This document shows positions 20,211 to 29,273 of a stretch of 38,005 nucleotides of DNA, one piece after another. The notes beneath the pieces were generated by a model. That model had not been told where the DNA came from, did not search any database, and worked only from the letters and a program-made list of their open reading frames with translations. The translations under genes were made by a program, and so were the position numbers. The stretch is taken from positions 1 to 38,005 of the IMG/VR virus record IMGVR_UViG_3300037520_000547; one strand, given 5' to 3'. Positions within the stretch are counted from its first letter, which is position 1. Each line of letters starts with the position of its first letter. The DNA comes from a virus.

Positions 20211-22367
20211 TTGGCTGACGACGGCATCATCGGCGCGGCGCAGGTCGCCAACGGCGGGTCGGACAAGTCCGACCTGCTCGCCACCATGCGCTCGCGTTTC
20301 ACGATGGCGCTTGCTGCCTACAGCGAAAGCCGCGAGGATGAACTCGATGACCTCCGGTTCATGGCGGGTTCGCCGGACAACCAGTGGCAATGGCCGGCCG
20401 ACGTGCTGGCGACGCGCGGGTCCGTGCAGGGGCAGACGATCAACGCGCGGCCCTGCCTGACCATCAACAAGCTGCCGCAGCACGTCCGGCAGGTGACCAA
20501 CGAGCAGCGCCAGAACAGACCGTCGCCCAAGGTCATCCCGGCCGACGACAACGCCGACGTGGCGGTGGCCGAGATCTTCGACGGCATCATCCGGCACATC
20601 GAGTACATGTCCGACGCCGACGTGGCCTACGACACCGCCTGCGACAACCAGGTGGTCTACGGCGAAGGCTACATCCGTATTCTTACGGAGTACACCCGCG
20701 ACGACAGCTTCGACCAGGACCTGAAGATCGGACGCATCCGCAACTCCTTCAGCGTCTACATGGACCCGACGATCCAAGATCCGTGCGGGTCCGACGCCAA
20801 GTGGTGCTTCATCACCGAAGACCTGCTGAAGGCCGAGTACGAGCGCCAGTTCCCCGACGCCCAGCCGATCAGTTCGATCCTAGCGCGCGGCATCGGTGAT
20901 CAGGCTCTCAGCATGTGGCTGAGCGAGAACACCATCCGCATTGCGGAGTATTTCTACGTAGACTACGTGCCGTCCACCCTGAACCTGTACCCCGGCAACA
21001 TCACGATGTTCGACGGCACGCCGCAGGACGCGAAGCTGCGCGCCATGTTTGGCCAGCCGCTGCGCTCGCGCAAGGCCGACCGCAAGCGGGTGATGTGGCT
21101 CAAGACCAACGGCTACGAGGTGCTGGAAGAGCGCGAGTGGGCGGGCAAGTGGATCCCGGTCGTGCGCGTCGTCGGCAATGAGTTCGAGGTCGATGGCCGC
21201 ATGTTCGTGTCGGGCCTTGTGCGCAACGCCAAGGACGCCCAGCGCATGTACAACTACTGGGTCAGCCAAGAAGCCGAGATGCTGGCCCTGGCGCCCAAGG
21301 CACCCTTCATTGGCTATGGCGGCCAGTTCGAAGGCTACGAGATGCAGTGGAAGACCGCCAATACGACCAACTGGCCGTATCTGGAGGTTAACCCGGACGT
21401 TCAGGACGGCGCTGGCAACGTGCTGCCGCTGCCCATGCGCGCCCAGCCGCCGATGGCCCAGACGGGCCTCATTCAGGCCAAGATGGGCGCCGCTGAGGAC
21501 ATCAAGGCCACCACCGGCCAGTACAACGCCTCGCTGGGCCAGCAGGGCAACGAGCGCTCTGGCCGCGCCATCCTCGCCCGCCAGCAGGAGGGCGACACCG
21601 GCACGTACCATTTCGTCGATAATCTGGGCCGGGCCATCCGCTACGTGGCCCGCCAGTTGGTCGACATGATCCCCAAGATCTACGACACCCAGCGCGTCGC
21701 CCGCATCATTGGCGTGGACGGCGAGGTGGGCATGGCGCGGATCAACCCGATGCAGGCCGAGCCGGTCAAAAAGATCGTCGATCAGGCGGGCACTGTCATC
21801 GAGAAGATATACAACCCGTCGGTCGGCGTCTACGACGTGGTGATCACCACCGGACCCAGCTATCTGACCAAGCGCCAGGAAGCCGTCGAGGCGATGGCCA
21901 ACATCCTCCAGACCAGCCCGCAGTTGTGGCAGGTCGCAGGCGACCTGTTCATCAAGAACATGGATTGGCCGGGTGCGCAGGAGATGGCGGCCCGCTTCAA
22001 GAAGATCATCGACCCGAAGGTGCTGGCCGAGGACGACAAGTCGCCCGAATTGCAGGCGGCCGAGCAGCAGGTCGAGGCCGTATCGCAGCAGCTTGAGCAG
22101 GCGATGGGCCTCCTCAACAACGTGCAGTCGTCGATGGATGCGCAGGAACTGCGGATCAAGGCGTACGAGGCCGAAACCAAGCGTATCGCCGCCACGTCGG
22201 CCGGCATGTCCACCGAACAGATCCAAGACATCGTCATGGGCACCATCGCCGCGGCGGTCGAGACGGGTGACATCTCTGGCAGCCGCCCGATGATGCCGCA
22301 GATGCCGGATGACCGGGGCGCGATGGGCATGCAGGAAGAACCAATGCCGATGGGGCCAATGGTATGA
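20211..22367 (+). CDS. P22-like portal protein
   Basis: The product has 718 residues, close to P22 gp1 (725). The start is TTG 20211, with AGGGG upstream. Conserved parts include the helical ESREDELDDLRFMAGSPDNQW, a following RPCLTINKLPQHVRQVTNEQR block, and a later NERSGRAILARQQEGDTGTY stretch typical of P22-type portals. The C-terminal 150 residues are a long helical region (AAEQQVEAVSQQLEQAMGLL) that may form the barrel. It forms the dodecameric ring through which TerL packs DNA. Confidence 0.93.
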   Translation: MADDGIIGAAQVANGGSDKSDLLATMRSRFTMALAAYSESREDELDDLRFMAGSPDNQWQWPADVLATRGSVQGQTINARPCLTINKLPQHVRQVTNEQRQNRPSPKVIPADDNADVAVAEIFDGIIRHIEYMSDADVAYDTACDNQVVYGEGYIRILTEYTRDDSFDQDLKIGRIRNSFSVYMDPTIQDPCGSDAKWCFITEDLLKAEYERQFPDAQPISSILARGIGDQALSMWLSENTIRIAEYFYVDYVPSTLNLYPGNITMFDGTPQDAKLRAMFGQPLRSRKADRKRVMWLKTNGYEVLEEREWAGKWIPVVRVVGNEFEVDGRMFVSGLVRNAKDAQRMYNYWVSQEAEMLALAPKAPFIGYGGQFEGYEMQWKTANTTNWPYLEVNPDVQDGAGNVLPLPMRAQPPMAQTGLIQAKMGAAEDIKATTGQYNASLGQQGNERSGRAILARQQEGDTGTYHFVDNLGRAIRYVARQLVDMIPKIYDTQRVARIIGVDGEVGMARINPMQAEPVKKIVDQAGTVIEKIYNPSVGVYDVVITTGPSYLTKRQEAVEAMANILQTSPQLWQVAGDLFIKNMDWPGAQEMAARFKKIIDPKVLAEDDKSPELQAAEQQVEAVSQQLEQAMGLLNNVQSSMDAQELRIKAYEAETKRIAATSAGMSTEQIQDIVMGTIAAAVETGDISGSRPMMPQMPDDRGAMGMQEEPMPMGPMV

Positions 22368-22726
22368 GTTGCGACAAGTTCATAGGCATGCTGTTTCTGG
22401 CCCGTGACGTGACGCACTCGGCGCACCTCAACACGCGGTCTTTTGCCAAGCACAAGGCGCTGGGTAAGTTTTACCCGGAGATCGTTGATCTTGCGGACAA
22501 ATTCGCCGAGATGTATCAAGGCAAGTACGGCCTGATCGGGCCGATTGCGCTGATGTCGGCGGACAAGTCCAACAATGTGCTGACGTTCCTTGAAAAGCAA
22601 GTTTCCGACATCGTCAGCGTGCGTTACGACGTGGTCGATAAGGACTGCACCGCGTTGCAGAACGTCATCGACGAAATCGTCGGATTGTACTATACAACGA
22701 TCTATAAGTTGAAATTCCTCGCGTAA
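22364..22726 (+). CDS. DUF5856-like helical protein
   Basis: The product has 120 residues and overlaps the portal stop (ATGA). It is all-helical, with FLARDVTHSAHLNTRSFAKH, ALGKFYPEIVDLADKFAEMY and VIDEIVGLYYTTIYKLKF. This matches a phage family I recall as DUF5856, whose pattern of histidine and acidic residues recalls ferritin/Dps-like bundles. The metal-binding idea is speculative. It lies between portal and head-decoration-like genes. Confidence 0.7.
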   Translation: MSCDKFIGMLFLARDVTHSAHLNTRSFAKHKALGKFYPEIVDLADKFAEMYQGKYGLIGPIALMSADKSNNVLTFLEKQVSDIVSVRYDVVDKDCTALQNVIDEIVGLYYTTIYKLKFLA

Positions 22727-22736
22727 GGACTGACCC

Positions 22737-23033
22737 ATGGGCCTGAAAACCACTACCGTTTGCCTCGGCTATCAGCAGATTACGCCGAACACTGCAACCA
22801 GCTTGACCGTTCCGGCCATCTCGCCGGATGGCTCCAAGCAGCAGGCAACTTTTGCCATCATCACCCCGGAGATCCAAAATGTCCGGTGGCGCGATGATGG
22901 CACGGACCCGACGGCCTCCGTCGGCATGCCGATCTATGTGGGCACGTCGCTGCTGTATGACGGCGACCTGACCAAGATCCGCTTCATCAACACCGTCGCT
23001 GGCGGCAAAGTCAATGTGAGCTACTACGCATGA
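22737..23033 (+). CDS. 98-residue beta-rich structural protein, hypothetical
   Basis: AAGGA precedes ATG 22737. The sequence is strand-rich (KTTTVCLGYQQITPN, NVRWRDDGTDPTASVGMPI, RFINTVAGGKVNVSYYA), typical of small virion proteins. It overlaps the next gene. I recall similar WRDDGTDPTAS proteins near phage head genes, with no defined role. Confidence 0.65.
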   Translation: MGLKTTTVCLGYQQITPNTATSLTVPAISPDGSKQQATFAIITPEIQNVRWRDDGTDPTASVGMPIYVGTSLLYDGDLTKIRFINTVAGGKVNVSYYA

Positions 23034-23395
23034 TGAACGTCACGGGGGTTCCGCTCAACATTGCTGGCGCAGCCTCTGCGGCTGGCTACATCATCACGGC
23101 CGACGCGATCCTCACCGAAAGCGGCACCACGCGCACGCTGTCGGCTGTTGACAACGGCAAGATCATCTACTGCACCAGCGGTTCCGCGACGACCATCACC
23201 TGCGCCGCAGGGCTGGGTGCTGGCTTCTCCTGCACGATCATTCAGGGCGGCGCGGGCAAGGTCACGGTCGCTGCCGGTGGCCAGACGCTGGTGTCCTACT
23301 CTAGCCTGTTCAGCACGATGGGCCAGTACGCGGTGATTTCCGCCATCTGCCCGGTCGTTAATACTTTCCTTCTGGCCGGCAATTTGGGTGTATAA
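23030..23395 (+). CDS. 121-residue beta-rich virion protein, hypothetical
   Basis: The ATG at 23030 overlaps the preceding stop (ATG 23033 is also possible). The product is strand-rich and Gly/Thr/Ala-rich, with SAVDNGKIIYCTSGSATTIT and GFSCTIIQGGAGKVTVAAGG, as in small tail or head fibre domains. Just downstream is the main tailspike, so it may be a fibre-associated or decoration protein. Confidence 0.65.
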   Translation: MMNVTGVPLNIAGAASAAGYIITADAILTESGTTRTLSAVDNGKIIYCTSGSATTITCAAGLGAGFSCTIIQGGAGKVTVAAGGQTLVSYSSLFSTMGQYAVISAICPVVNTFLLAGNLGV

Positions 23396-23398
23396 CTT

Positions 23399-25864
23399 AT
23401 GGCTGTAAATCTTTCTCCTATTGGCGGTGTGGCTGCGCAGTTCTTCGACAACAGCGGCAACGTGCTGTCGGGGGGCAAGATTTTCACCTACGCGGCGGGC
23501 ACCACCACGCCGCAGAGCACCTACACGTCTGCGGCTGGCACAACGCCGCACGCCAATCCGATCATTCTGGACGCTGCCGGCCGCGTGCCGACGGGAGAAA
23601 TCTGGCTGACGGACGGCGCGCAATACAAGTTCATCATCAAGACCTCGACGGATGTCCAGATCGGGTCTTACGACAACATCATCGGCATCAACTCCAACTT
23701 CGTCAACTACACCAACAGTCAGGAAATCCAGACGGCCACTGCCGGTCAGACCGTCTTTACACTGACGACTATGGTGTACCAGCCTGGTACAAACTCCCTG
23801 TCGGTGTTCGTGGATGGCGTGAACCAGTACGGCCCCGGCGCCAGCTACGCTTTCCAAGAGACGAGCGATACGGTCGTCACCTTTACCTCTGGCTTGCATG
23901 TGGGCGCTGACGTCAAGTTTACGACGTCTGCCATTAACGCCTCATCTTATGGCGACGCCGCGCAGATTGCGTTTGAAGGGTTCAGAAACCAGATAGGTAA
24001 CGTCCAAGATTTAGCCGACGCTGACGGCGCAGATTGGATAGGTTTTACGCCCAATATTACGGGTTCTACGCCGCGCTCCGCCCAGCAAAAAATGCGCGAT
24101 ACAGTATCGTTTAAAGACTTTGGCGCTGTTGGCGATGGCGTAACAGATGATACGGCCGCGCTCTTTGCCATGCGTGATGCGTTGATTAACGCAAATGCCA
24201 CTGCGCAATGGTACTTAAAAGGTTCGGGAGGCAACTATCTTTTTGCCAATAATAAGTGGCTCTGTGGTCTTAGCAACATTGATATTGATCTTGAAGGCGG
24301 TTCGCTGACTTACACGTCAACCAGCGCGGCCAATTATGACGCAGTGACCTTTTTTGGCAACCCCTCCACATTTGCCGGGCCGGTTTCAGATAGTTATGGC
24401 GCGGGTCTGTCAAAAATTGACGCGCTTCCTATTGCGTCTGTGTTAGTTGCGGAAACCGTCCTAACTTTTACCTCGTCAGGCTCTGCGGCGTTGTTTGATG
24501 TAGGTGAGCCTATTATTGTGGGTGGGTGGGAAATTCAATCGGCAGGATACCCGCCTAACCTTTGTGTTTTTGAATTTAATCGTGTTCAGTCCATAGATAC
24601 GGGCGCAAACACGATTACCGTTGCCCCGCTACGAAACAGTTATAAATCCACATGGCCGCTTGTGACCACGGGCGGCCCAGGCCCTTCGCGCGGGCCAGCG
24701 CAGGTCATCAAGATGCTGAACCGCGCGTCTTTGGCGCCAGGCGTTTACTGGCCCAACATGATGCAGAATTTCAGCCTGAAAAACGGCACTGTGTACGGCT
24801 TGCGTACATACATTAACTTCCAGATGCCGGTTGCAGAACGGTGCAATATTGAAAACATCAAGTTTGAAGGTTTGAATGTTTACGGCCTGACAGCCGAGCA
24901 TTTGGTTTTTAACCGCTGTCTCTCTTACGCAAGCGAACTTGAACTAGATAAGTTAATTGACCACGTAACAATAACAAACTCTACTTTCCCCGCTCTTACG
25001 TCCGCCGCAGGCGTACAGAAACTGGCTGTTAACTCGTCTACGATACATGGTCGTTTTGATGTTGCTCCGTTTTCGCTCACTGTGCGTGATAGCGTCATAG
25101 GGCCTCGGTTTAATAACTCAACCACTGTAACAACGACTGTTGCTGGAAAAGCTACTTTTGAAAATTCTCAACTGCTAAACGGAAATACAAACGGCGGTGG
25201 CGCCGCCATAATCTACAACGATTTTACCAGCACCTCGTACACGCCGACGTCTATATCAGGCAATGACTTGGTGTTTGCGACGTACCCGGATTTGCGCGTG
25301 AACGCATACCTTATGAAGACAGATGGGTCTGTGTACGGGCGCATTTTGGATATTTCCGGTTCGGGGCCGTATACAATCTCTGTCCGGTGGAACACCACAG
25401 CCCCTACAACTGGGTCTAGTTTCTACGCCTTTTTAGCCCCAGACATTCAATTTGGCCAAACCTCTACCGAGTTTAAGTATGTTGGGGGCGTTTTGAACGG
25501 GTTTAGCGGGACTGAAATTTTACCGTCCCCCCGCGAGGCGACCATTATAGACAAGTTCATGGTGCCCAACATGATCTCGTCTATCGCAATCAACGTCACA
25601 AAAGCTGGCACAGGGCTTGTTTATGTGCGAGGTTTTGGTGGTACACCTACGATTTGCATCGTTGACACCGCAACAACGGGCTTGCGTACAGTCACCCCCA
25701 GTTCGGCCACGGGCTCGCAGCCTGGCGACGACCTGACAGGCTATACAAACCTTACGTCATTCCGTCCTAGACTGCGTTTTGATCTTCTACCTACAAACCC
25801 GGACGTTTCGGCTAGACCTATCTATACATTGACCATCAACGCAACCCCGCTCATAAATCTGTAG
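23399..25864 (+). CDS. tailspike with head-binding and pectate-lyase-like beta-helix domains
   Basis: The product has 821 residues. Residues 1-105 (LSPIGGVAAQFFDNSGNVLS, GGKIFTYAAGTTTPQ, WLTDGAQYKF) are the phage head-binding domain. A second block resembles a T7-type fibre module (TVFTLTTMVYQPGTNSLSVF). From about residue 238, FKDFGAVGDGVTDDT opens the pectate-lyase-like beta-helix, typical of capsule- or O-antigen-cleaving spikes. The C-terminal part is unfamiliar. From about 23950 the codon use becomes clearly richer in A and T, as if the receptor-binding part came from elsewhere. The substrate cannot be told from sequence. Confidence 0.88.
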   Translation: MAVNLSPIGGVAAQFFDNSGNVLSGGKIFTYAAGTTTPQSTYTSAAGTTPHANPIILDAAGRVPTGEIWLTDGAQYKFIIKTSTDVQIGSYDNIIGINSNFVNYTNSQEIQTATAGQTVFTLTTMVYQPGTNSLSVFVDGVNQYGPGASYAFQETSDTVVTFTSGLHVGADVKFTTSAINASSYGDAAQIAFEGFRNQIGNVQDLADADGADWIGFTPNITGSTPRSAQQKMRDTVSFKDFGAVGDGVTDDTAALFAMRDALINANATAQWYLKGSGGNYLFANNKWLCGLSNIDIDLEGGSLTYTSTSAANYDAVTFFGNPSTFAGPVSDSYGAGLSKIDALPIASVLVAETVLTFTSSGSAALFDVGEPIIVGGWEIQSAGYPPNLCVFEFNRVQSIDTGANTITVAPLRNSYKSTWPLVTTGGPGPSRGPAQVIKMLNRASLAPGVYWPNMMQNFSLKNGTVYGLRTYINFQMPVAERCNIENIKFEGLNVYGLTAEHLVFNRCLSYASELELDKLIDHVTITNSTFPALTSAAGVQKLAVNSSTIHGRFDVAPFSLTVRDSVIGPRFNNSTTVTTTVAGKATFENSQLLNGNTNGGGAAIIYNDFTSTSYTPTSISGNDLVFATYPDLRVNAYLMKTDGSVYGRILDISGSGPYTISVRWNTTAPTTGSSFYAFLAPDIQFGQTSTEFKYVGGVLNGFSGTEILPSPREATIIDKFMVPNMISSIAINVTKAGTGLVYVRGFGGTPTICIVDTATTGLRTVTPSSATGSQPGDDLTGYTNLTSFRPRLRFDLLPTNPDVSARPIYTLTINATPLINL

Positions 25865-25878
25865 TTAACGGTGCAAAA

Positions 25879-27147
25879 ATGATCGTTCCATCATATCTTG
25901 CTACCGCCTCAGAGCGCGTTCTACCGCGAATGGCGTTAGACTTTACGACCGCGTCCTTAGACGCGCGCGTGACTGTAACGAGAGCGTTGGACACGGCTAC
26001 CCGCATCAACAGCAGTGGCGTTGTTGAAGTTGTCAATGCCAACCTTCCCCGGTTTGATTTTGACCCTCTAACGGGCGTTTGCCGGGGGCTGTTAATTGAA
26101 GAAACACGGTTCAACGCGCACACAAGTTCCGGCTTGTACGACGCAACTTGGGCGATTGCGAATGTTACGCCAAACGCAATCGACATATCAACGTCACCTA
26201 CGGGAACAGGCACTAAATTTCTAGAGACGACCGCAAACGCGGAACATCTGTGCGATTACGCTCGATTTTTCCATGCAAATTCATCTACGGTCACGCACTC
26301 TATATGGCTTCGCGGCGGCTTGGGGCGCGACTACATCGGGCTAATTGTCGATGATAACGCTGGTAACGGCTCGGGGTGCGTAGTCAACTTAGCCGCCGGC
26401 ACTGTTGGTTCCGTTACGAACAGAGGAACCGGCACTAATGGATCTGCAACTATACAAGCGTTTTTAGACGGTTGGTATCGGGTAAGTATCAGTACGCAGT
26501 TTACGGCGCCAAGCGGGCAGTCGAGGGGCATTTGTGTCATATACAAAGACGCCACACTCGTATCCACATACGTAGGCGACGTTACCAAAGGCGTATATCT
26601 TACCGGAACCCAGATTGAAGCAGGTGCATTTGCCACCAGCTACATTCCAACGACGACCACAAGCCTGACAAGAAACGCCGACGTTGTCAGCATGACGGGC
26701 ACCAACTTCAGCGATTGGTATAACGCGACTGAAGGTGCATTGCTCGTGCAAGCCACCGCTGAAATACCCGCAACAGACGCAAACGTAAGGTTCGCCGCCG
26801 CTATATACGACACCGCCGCATACGCAAACGCTTTCCGGTTAGAGCGTTTGTCAGGTAATTGCCGCGCGATTAAAACGGTAAGCGGATCGTCTTTGGTAGC
26901 GTCATACTCTTGGCCTATAGACGTGACTGGCAAGGCAATCATGTCTTACAAAGATAGCTCGTCTGCGTCTTCTTTCCGTGCCGCCAATCCAGGGCTCTAC
27001 GCTGGCGGCGTACCAAGCGGCATGGCGTACCTTGGGATTGGTGGCTCTCACGTAGGGTCTAATGTGTGGTGCGGGCATGTCCAGCGCATTCAATACTGGC
27101 CGCAACGCCTAATAAACGCCGAAACGCAAGCCTTTACCAAGGATTAA
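25879..27147 (+). CDS. tail fibre-associated protein with a jelly-roll-like domain
   Basis: The product has 422 residues. Around 70 it has GLLIEETRFN and around 245 QIEAGAFATSYIPT, both typical of phage tail proteins that carry a carbohydrate-binding jelly roll. The part between them (SIWLRGGLGRDYIG, WYRVSISTQF) fits that fold. No catalytic motif is seen. It lies between two beta-helix spikes and shares their A/T-rich codon use, so the three genes may form one receptor-binding cassette. Confidence 0.75.
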   Translation: MIVPSYLATASERVLPRMALDFTTASLDARVTVTRALDTATRINSSGVVEVVNANLPRFDFDPLTGVCRGLLIEETRFNAHTSSGLYDATWAIANVTPNAIDISTSPTGTGTKFLETTANAEHLCDYARFFHANSSTVTHSIWLRGGLGRDYIGLIVDDNAGNGSGCVVNLAAGTVGSVTNRGTGTNGSATIQAFLDGWYRVSISTQFTAPSGQSRGICVIYKDATLVSTYVGDVTKGVYLTGTQIEAGAFATSYIPTTTTSLTRNADVVSMTGTNFSDWYNATEGALLVQATAEIPATDANVRFAAAIYDTAAYANAFRLERLSGNCRAIKTVSGSSLVASYSWPIDVTGKAIMSYKDSSSASSFRAANPGLYAGGVPSGMAYLGIGGSHVGSNVWCGHVQRIQYWPQRLINAETQAFTKD

Positions 27148-27153
27148 ACTGCC

Positions 27154-28404
27154 ATGGGCCTGACTAAAGCGACATACTTTATGGTAAATACGGCCCCGGT
27201 CAACGTGCAAGATTACGGTGCAACGGGTGACGGTTCAACTGACGATCAGGCTGCCTTTGTGGCCGCCATTGCAGCGGGCGCAGGAAAAACCGTTTACGTT
27301 CCTAACCCAACCGTTGCTTACAAGATCGGCACTGCCACTCTTACGCTGCCCGCCAACACTGTACTGGTTGGCGAAACCAACAAAGTAACAAAATTAAACC
27401 ATGCCTTTAATGGCACGATGTTTGTTTTGGGTGATGGTGCAGGGCTTGTAAACTTATACCTTAATGGTGACGGCGCTAACTACACAGGCGTTGGTATTGA
27501 TTTGCAAGGTACGGCAGGCAGGCAAGTTATTCAGGGCGTCCGGGCGTCTGATTGGGAAGATGCTATTCTTCAGTTTGCCGTGGGTGCTGGGTCACAGTCT
27601 GCCGTTTATGACTGCCGTTTTGAACGCCGCAACGCCGGAACAGGCACCAACCGCTACGCCGTTGTCATTTCTGCGACACAGCAGCTTTCAGCAGTTCCCC
27701 GCAAGTTTTCTTTGATTGACACTGGCGGCACTTGCGCGTTTGATTTTGGCGGGTGTAATAACGTCTATATATCGGATAGTTTTTTATCTGATCTCAAATA
27801 TACGGCTGACAGCCGTGGCGTGTTGTTGTCCAATTGCCGTATTGCAAATATGACCGCGCTAACGGTAGACGGCCATAATAACTGCATGGTTGGCTGCGAT
27901 GTTTCTCCGCAGATTACGTTAGCCGCATCTACAGATGCTTGGGCTTTTGACGGGTCCATTTTCAACAACTTGCCAATCATTGACAATAGTGGAAATAACC
28001 GTAATTCAATATCCCACTACCCTATATCTTACACGCCGACTATTACATCGGGCGGCACCGCGCCGGTATTGGGAGACGGTACACTTGTGGGTTACGCTTC
28101 GCGCAGCGGAACAGTGGTTAACGTCAATATCATATTTACCGTTGGTTCGACCACTACGCTTGGCACTGGCGATTTGCGGTTTTCGCTTCCGACTTGGGCG
28201 CCGAATACAAACGGATATGTTCAGGTGTGCGGAACGGCCCTGATTGATGACAGTGGCACGTACTATACCGGTGTCTGTCAAATCCCTAACAGCGTCCAAT
28301 ATGTTCGAATTTTCCGCGACACAAGCGGCGTGGTTACTGCAACTTCACCCGCTACTTTAGCAACCGGCGACAGTATCCGGCTAAACGTTGCATACGAGGT
28401 TTAG
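27154..28404 (+). CDS. second pectate-lyase-like tailspike, without a head-binding domain
   Basis: The product has 416 residues. Residues 18-32 (VQDYGATGDGSTDDQ) open a pectate-lyase-like beta-helix almost at once, so it lacks its own head-binding module and must attach through another protein, perhaps the first spike. The C-terminal part (SHYPISYTPTITSGGTAPVL and on) resembles a trimerisation or carbohydrate-binding domain. The A/T-rich codons match its two upstream neighbours. Confidence 0.82.
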   Translation: MGLTKATYFMVNTAPVNVQDYGATGDGSTDDQAAFVAAIAAGAGKTVYVPNPTVAYKIGTATLTLPANTVLVGETNKVTKLNHAFNGTMFVLGDGAGLVNLYLNGDGANYTGVGIDLQGTAGRQVIQGVRASDWEDAILQFAVGAGSQSAVYDCRFERRNAGTGTNRYAVVISATQQLSAVPRKFSLIDTGGTCAFDFGGCNNVYISDSFLSDLKYTADSRGVLLSNCRIANMTALTVDGHNNCMVGCDVSPQITLAASTDAWAFDGSIFNNLPIIDNSGNNRNSISHYPISYTPTITSGGTAPVLGDGTLVGYASRSGTVVNVNIIFTVGSTTTLGTGDLRFSLPTWAPNTNGYVQVCGTALIDDSGTYYTGVCQIPNSVQYVRIFRDTSGVVTATSPATLATGDSIRLNVAYEV

Positions 28405-28410
28405 CCCCCT

Positions 28411-28439
28411 TTGACTGCCGTAACAAATCATGTTACAGA
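28411..28439 (+). promoter_or_regulatory. possible promoter for scaffold and coat genes
   Basis: TTGACT (28411-28416), 17 bases, then TACAGA (28434-28439), 47 bases ahead of the scaffold start. It would give the abundant scaffold and coat proteins their own transcript. Confidence 0.5.
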
Positions 28440-28486
28440 ACCCTAACCCTACTGGCAGGGCACGCCAGGAACCGAAAGGTGAATAG

Positions 28487-29254
28487 ATGACCGAGAACGA
28501 ACTAGCGGGTGCGCCCGCGCCGGAACAGGCCCCCACGGCTGAACCTGTTGCCGCTACAGATACACCGCCGGAACCGACGCCAACGGAAGCATCCAAGACC
28601 TTCACTCAGGAAGAATTGGACGCAATCGTCGGCAAACGTCTCGCAAGAGAACAACGGAAATGGGAGCGCGAGCAGGCGCAGAAGGCCAAGTCCCAGCCCG
28701 TTCCATCGGAACCGCTGAAAGCTGACGACTTCGCAGACACGCAGACCTACGCCGACGCCCTTGCCGAACGCAAAGCCCAGGAACTCTTGGCGAAGCGCGA
28801 CGCAGAGGCTGAACGCCAGGCTACGCTCGACGCCTATCACGACCGTGAAGAGGAAGCGCGGAACAAGTACGACGACTTTGAACAGGTCGCCTACAACCCC
28901 AAGCTCCCCGTCACGGAAACGATGGCGCAGACCATTCAGGCTTCGGATAACGGCCCCGATGTAATCTATTACCTCGGATCGAACCCCAAGGAAGCCGAAC
29001 GGATTGCGCGCCTATCACCGCTCTTGCAGGCACGGGAAATCGGAAAGATTGAAGCCAAACTCGGCGACAATCCACCGGCCAAGAAAACTTCCACCGCCCC
29101 GGCACCTATTGCTCCGGTCACGGCCCGCACCTCTGGTGCGCCTGCATACGACACCACCGACCCACGGTCTGTGAAGGCCATGTCAACGTCGGATTGGATC
29201 GAAGCGGAACGGCTGCGCCAGATCAAGAAGTACGAGGCTAACCGCAGACGTTAG
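28487..29254 (+). CDS. scaffolding protein
   Basis: GAAAGGTGA precedes ATG 28487. The product has 255 residues and is acidic and Pro-rich at first, then helical and charged (EELDAIVGKRLAREQRKWER, ALAERKAQELLAKRDAEAER), ending in a basic tail (LRQIKKYEANRRR). A disordered acidic start, a central helix and a basic coat-binding end are the hallmarks of P22-type scaffolds. It lies directly before the coat gene, the usual order. Confidence 0.85.
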   Translation: MTENELAGAPAPEQAPTAEPVAATDTPPEPTPTEASKTFTQEELDAIVGKRLAREQRKWEREQAQKAKSQPVPSEPLKADDFADTQTYADALAERKAQELLAKRDAEAERQATLDAYHDREEEARNKYDDFEQVAYNPKLPVTETMAQTIQASDNGPDVIYYLGSNPKEAERIARLSPLLQAREIGKIEAKLGDNPPAKKTSTAPAPIAPVTARTSGAPAYDTTDPRSVKAMSTSDWIEAERLRQIKKYEANRRR

Positions 29255-29273
29255 TCCATAGGACATAGACATC

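Noticed and set aside
20880-22226. 448-codon minus-strand ORF opposite the portal gene
   Set aside because: It lies wholly within the portal gene and its composition (Leu/His/Val/Asp) is typical of an antisense frame of GC-rich DNA.
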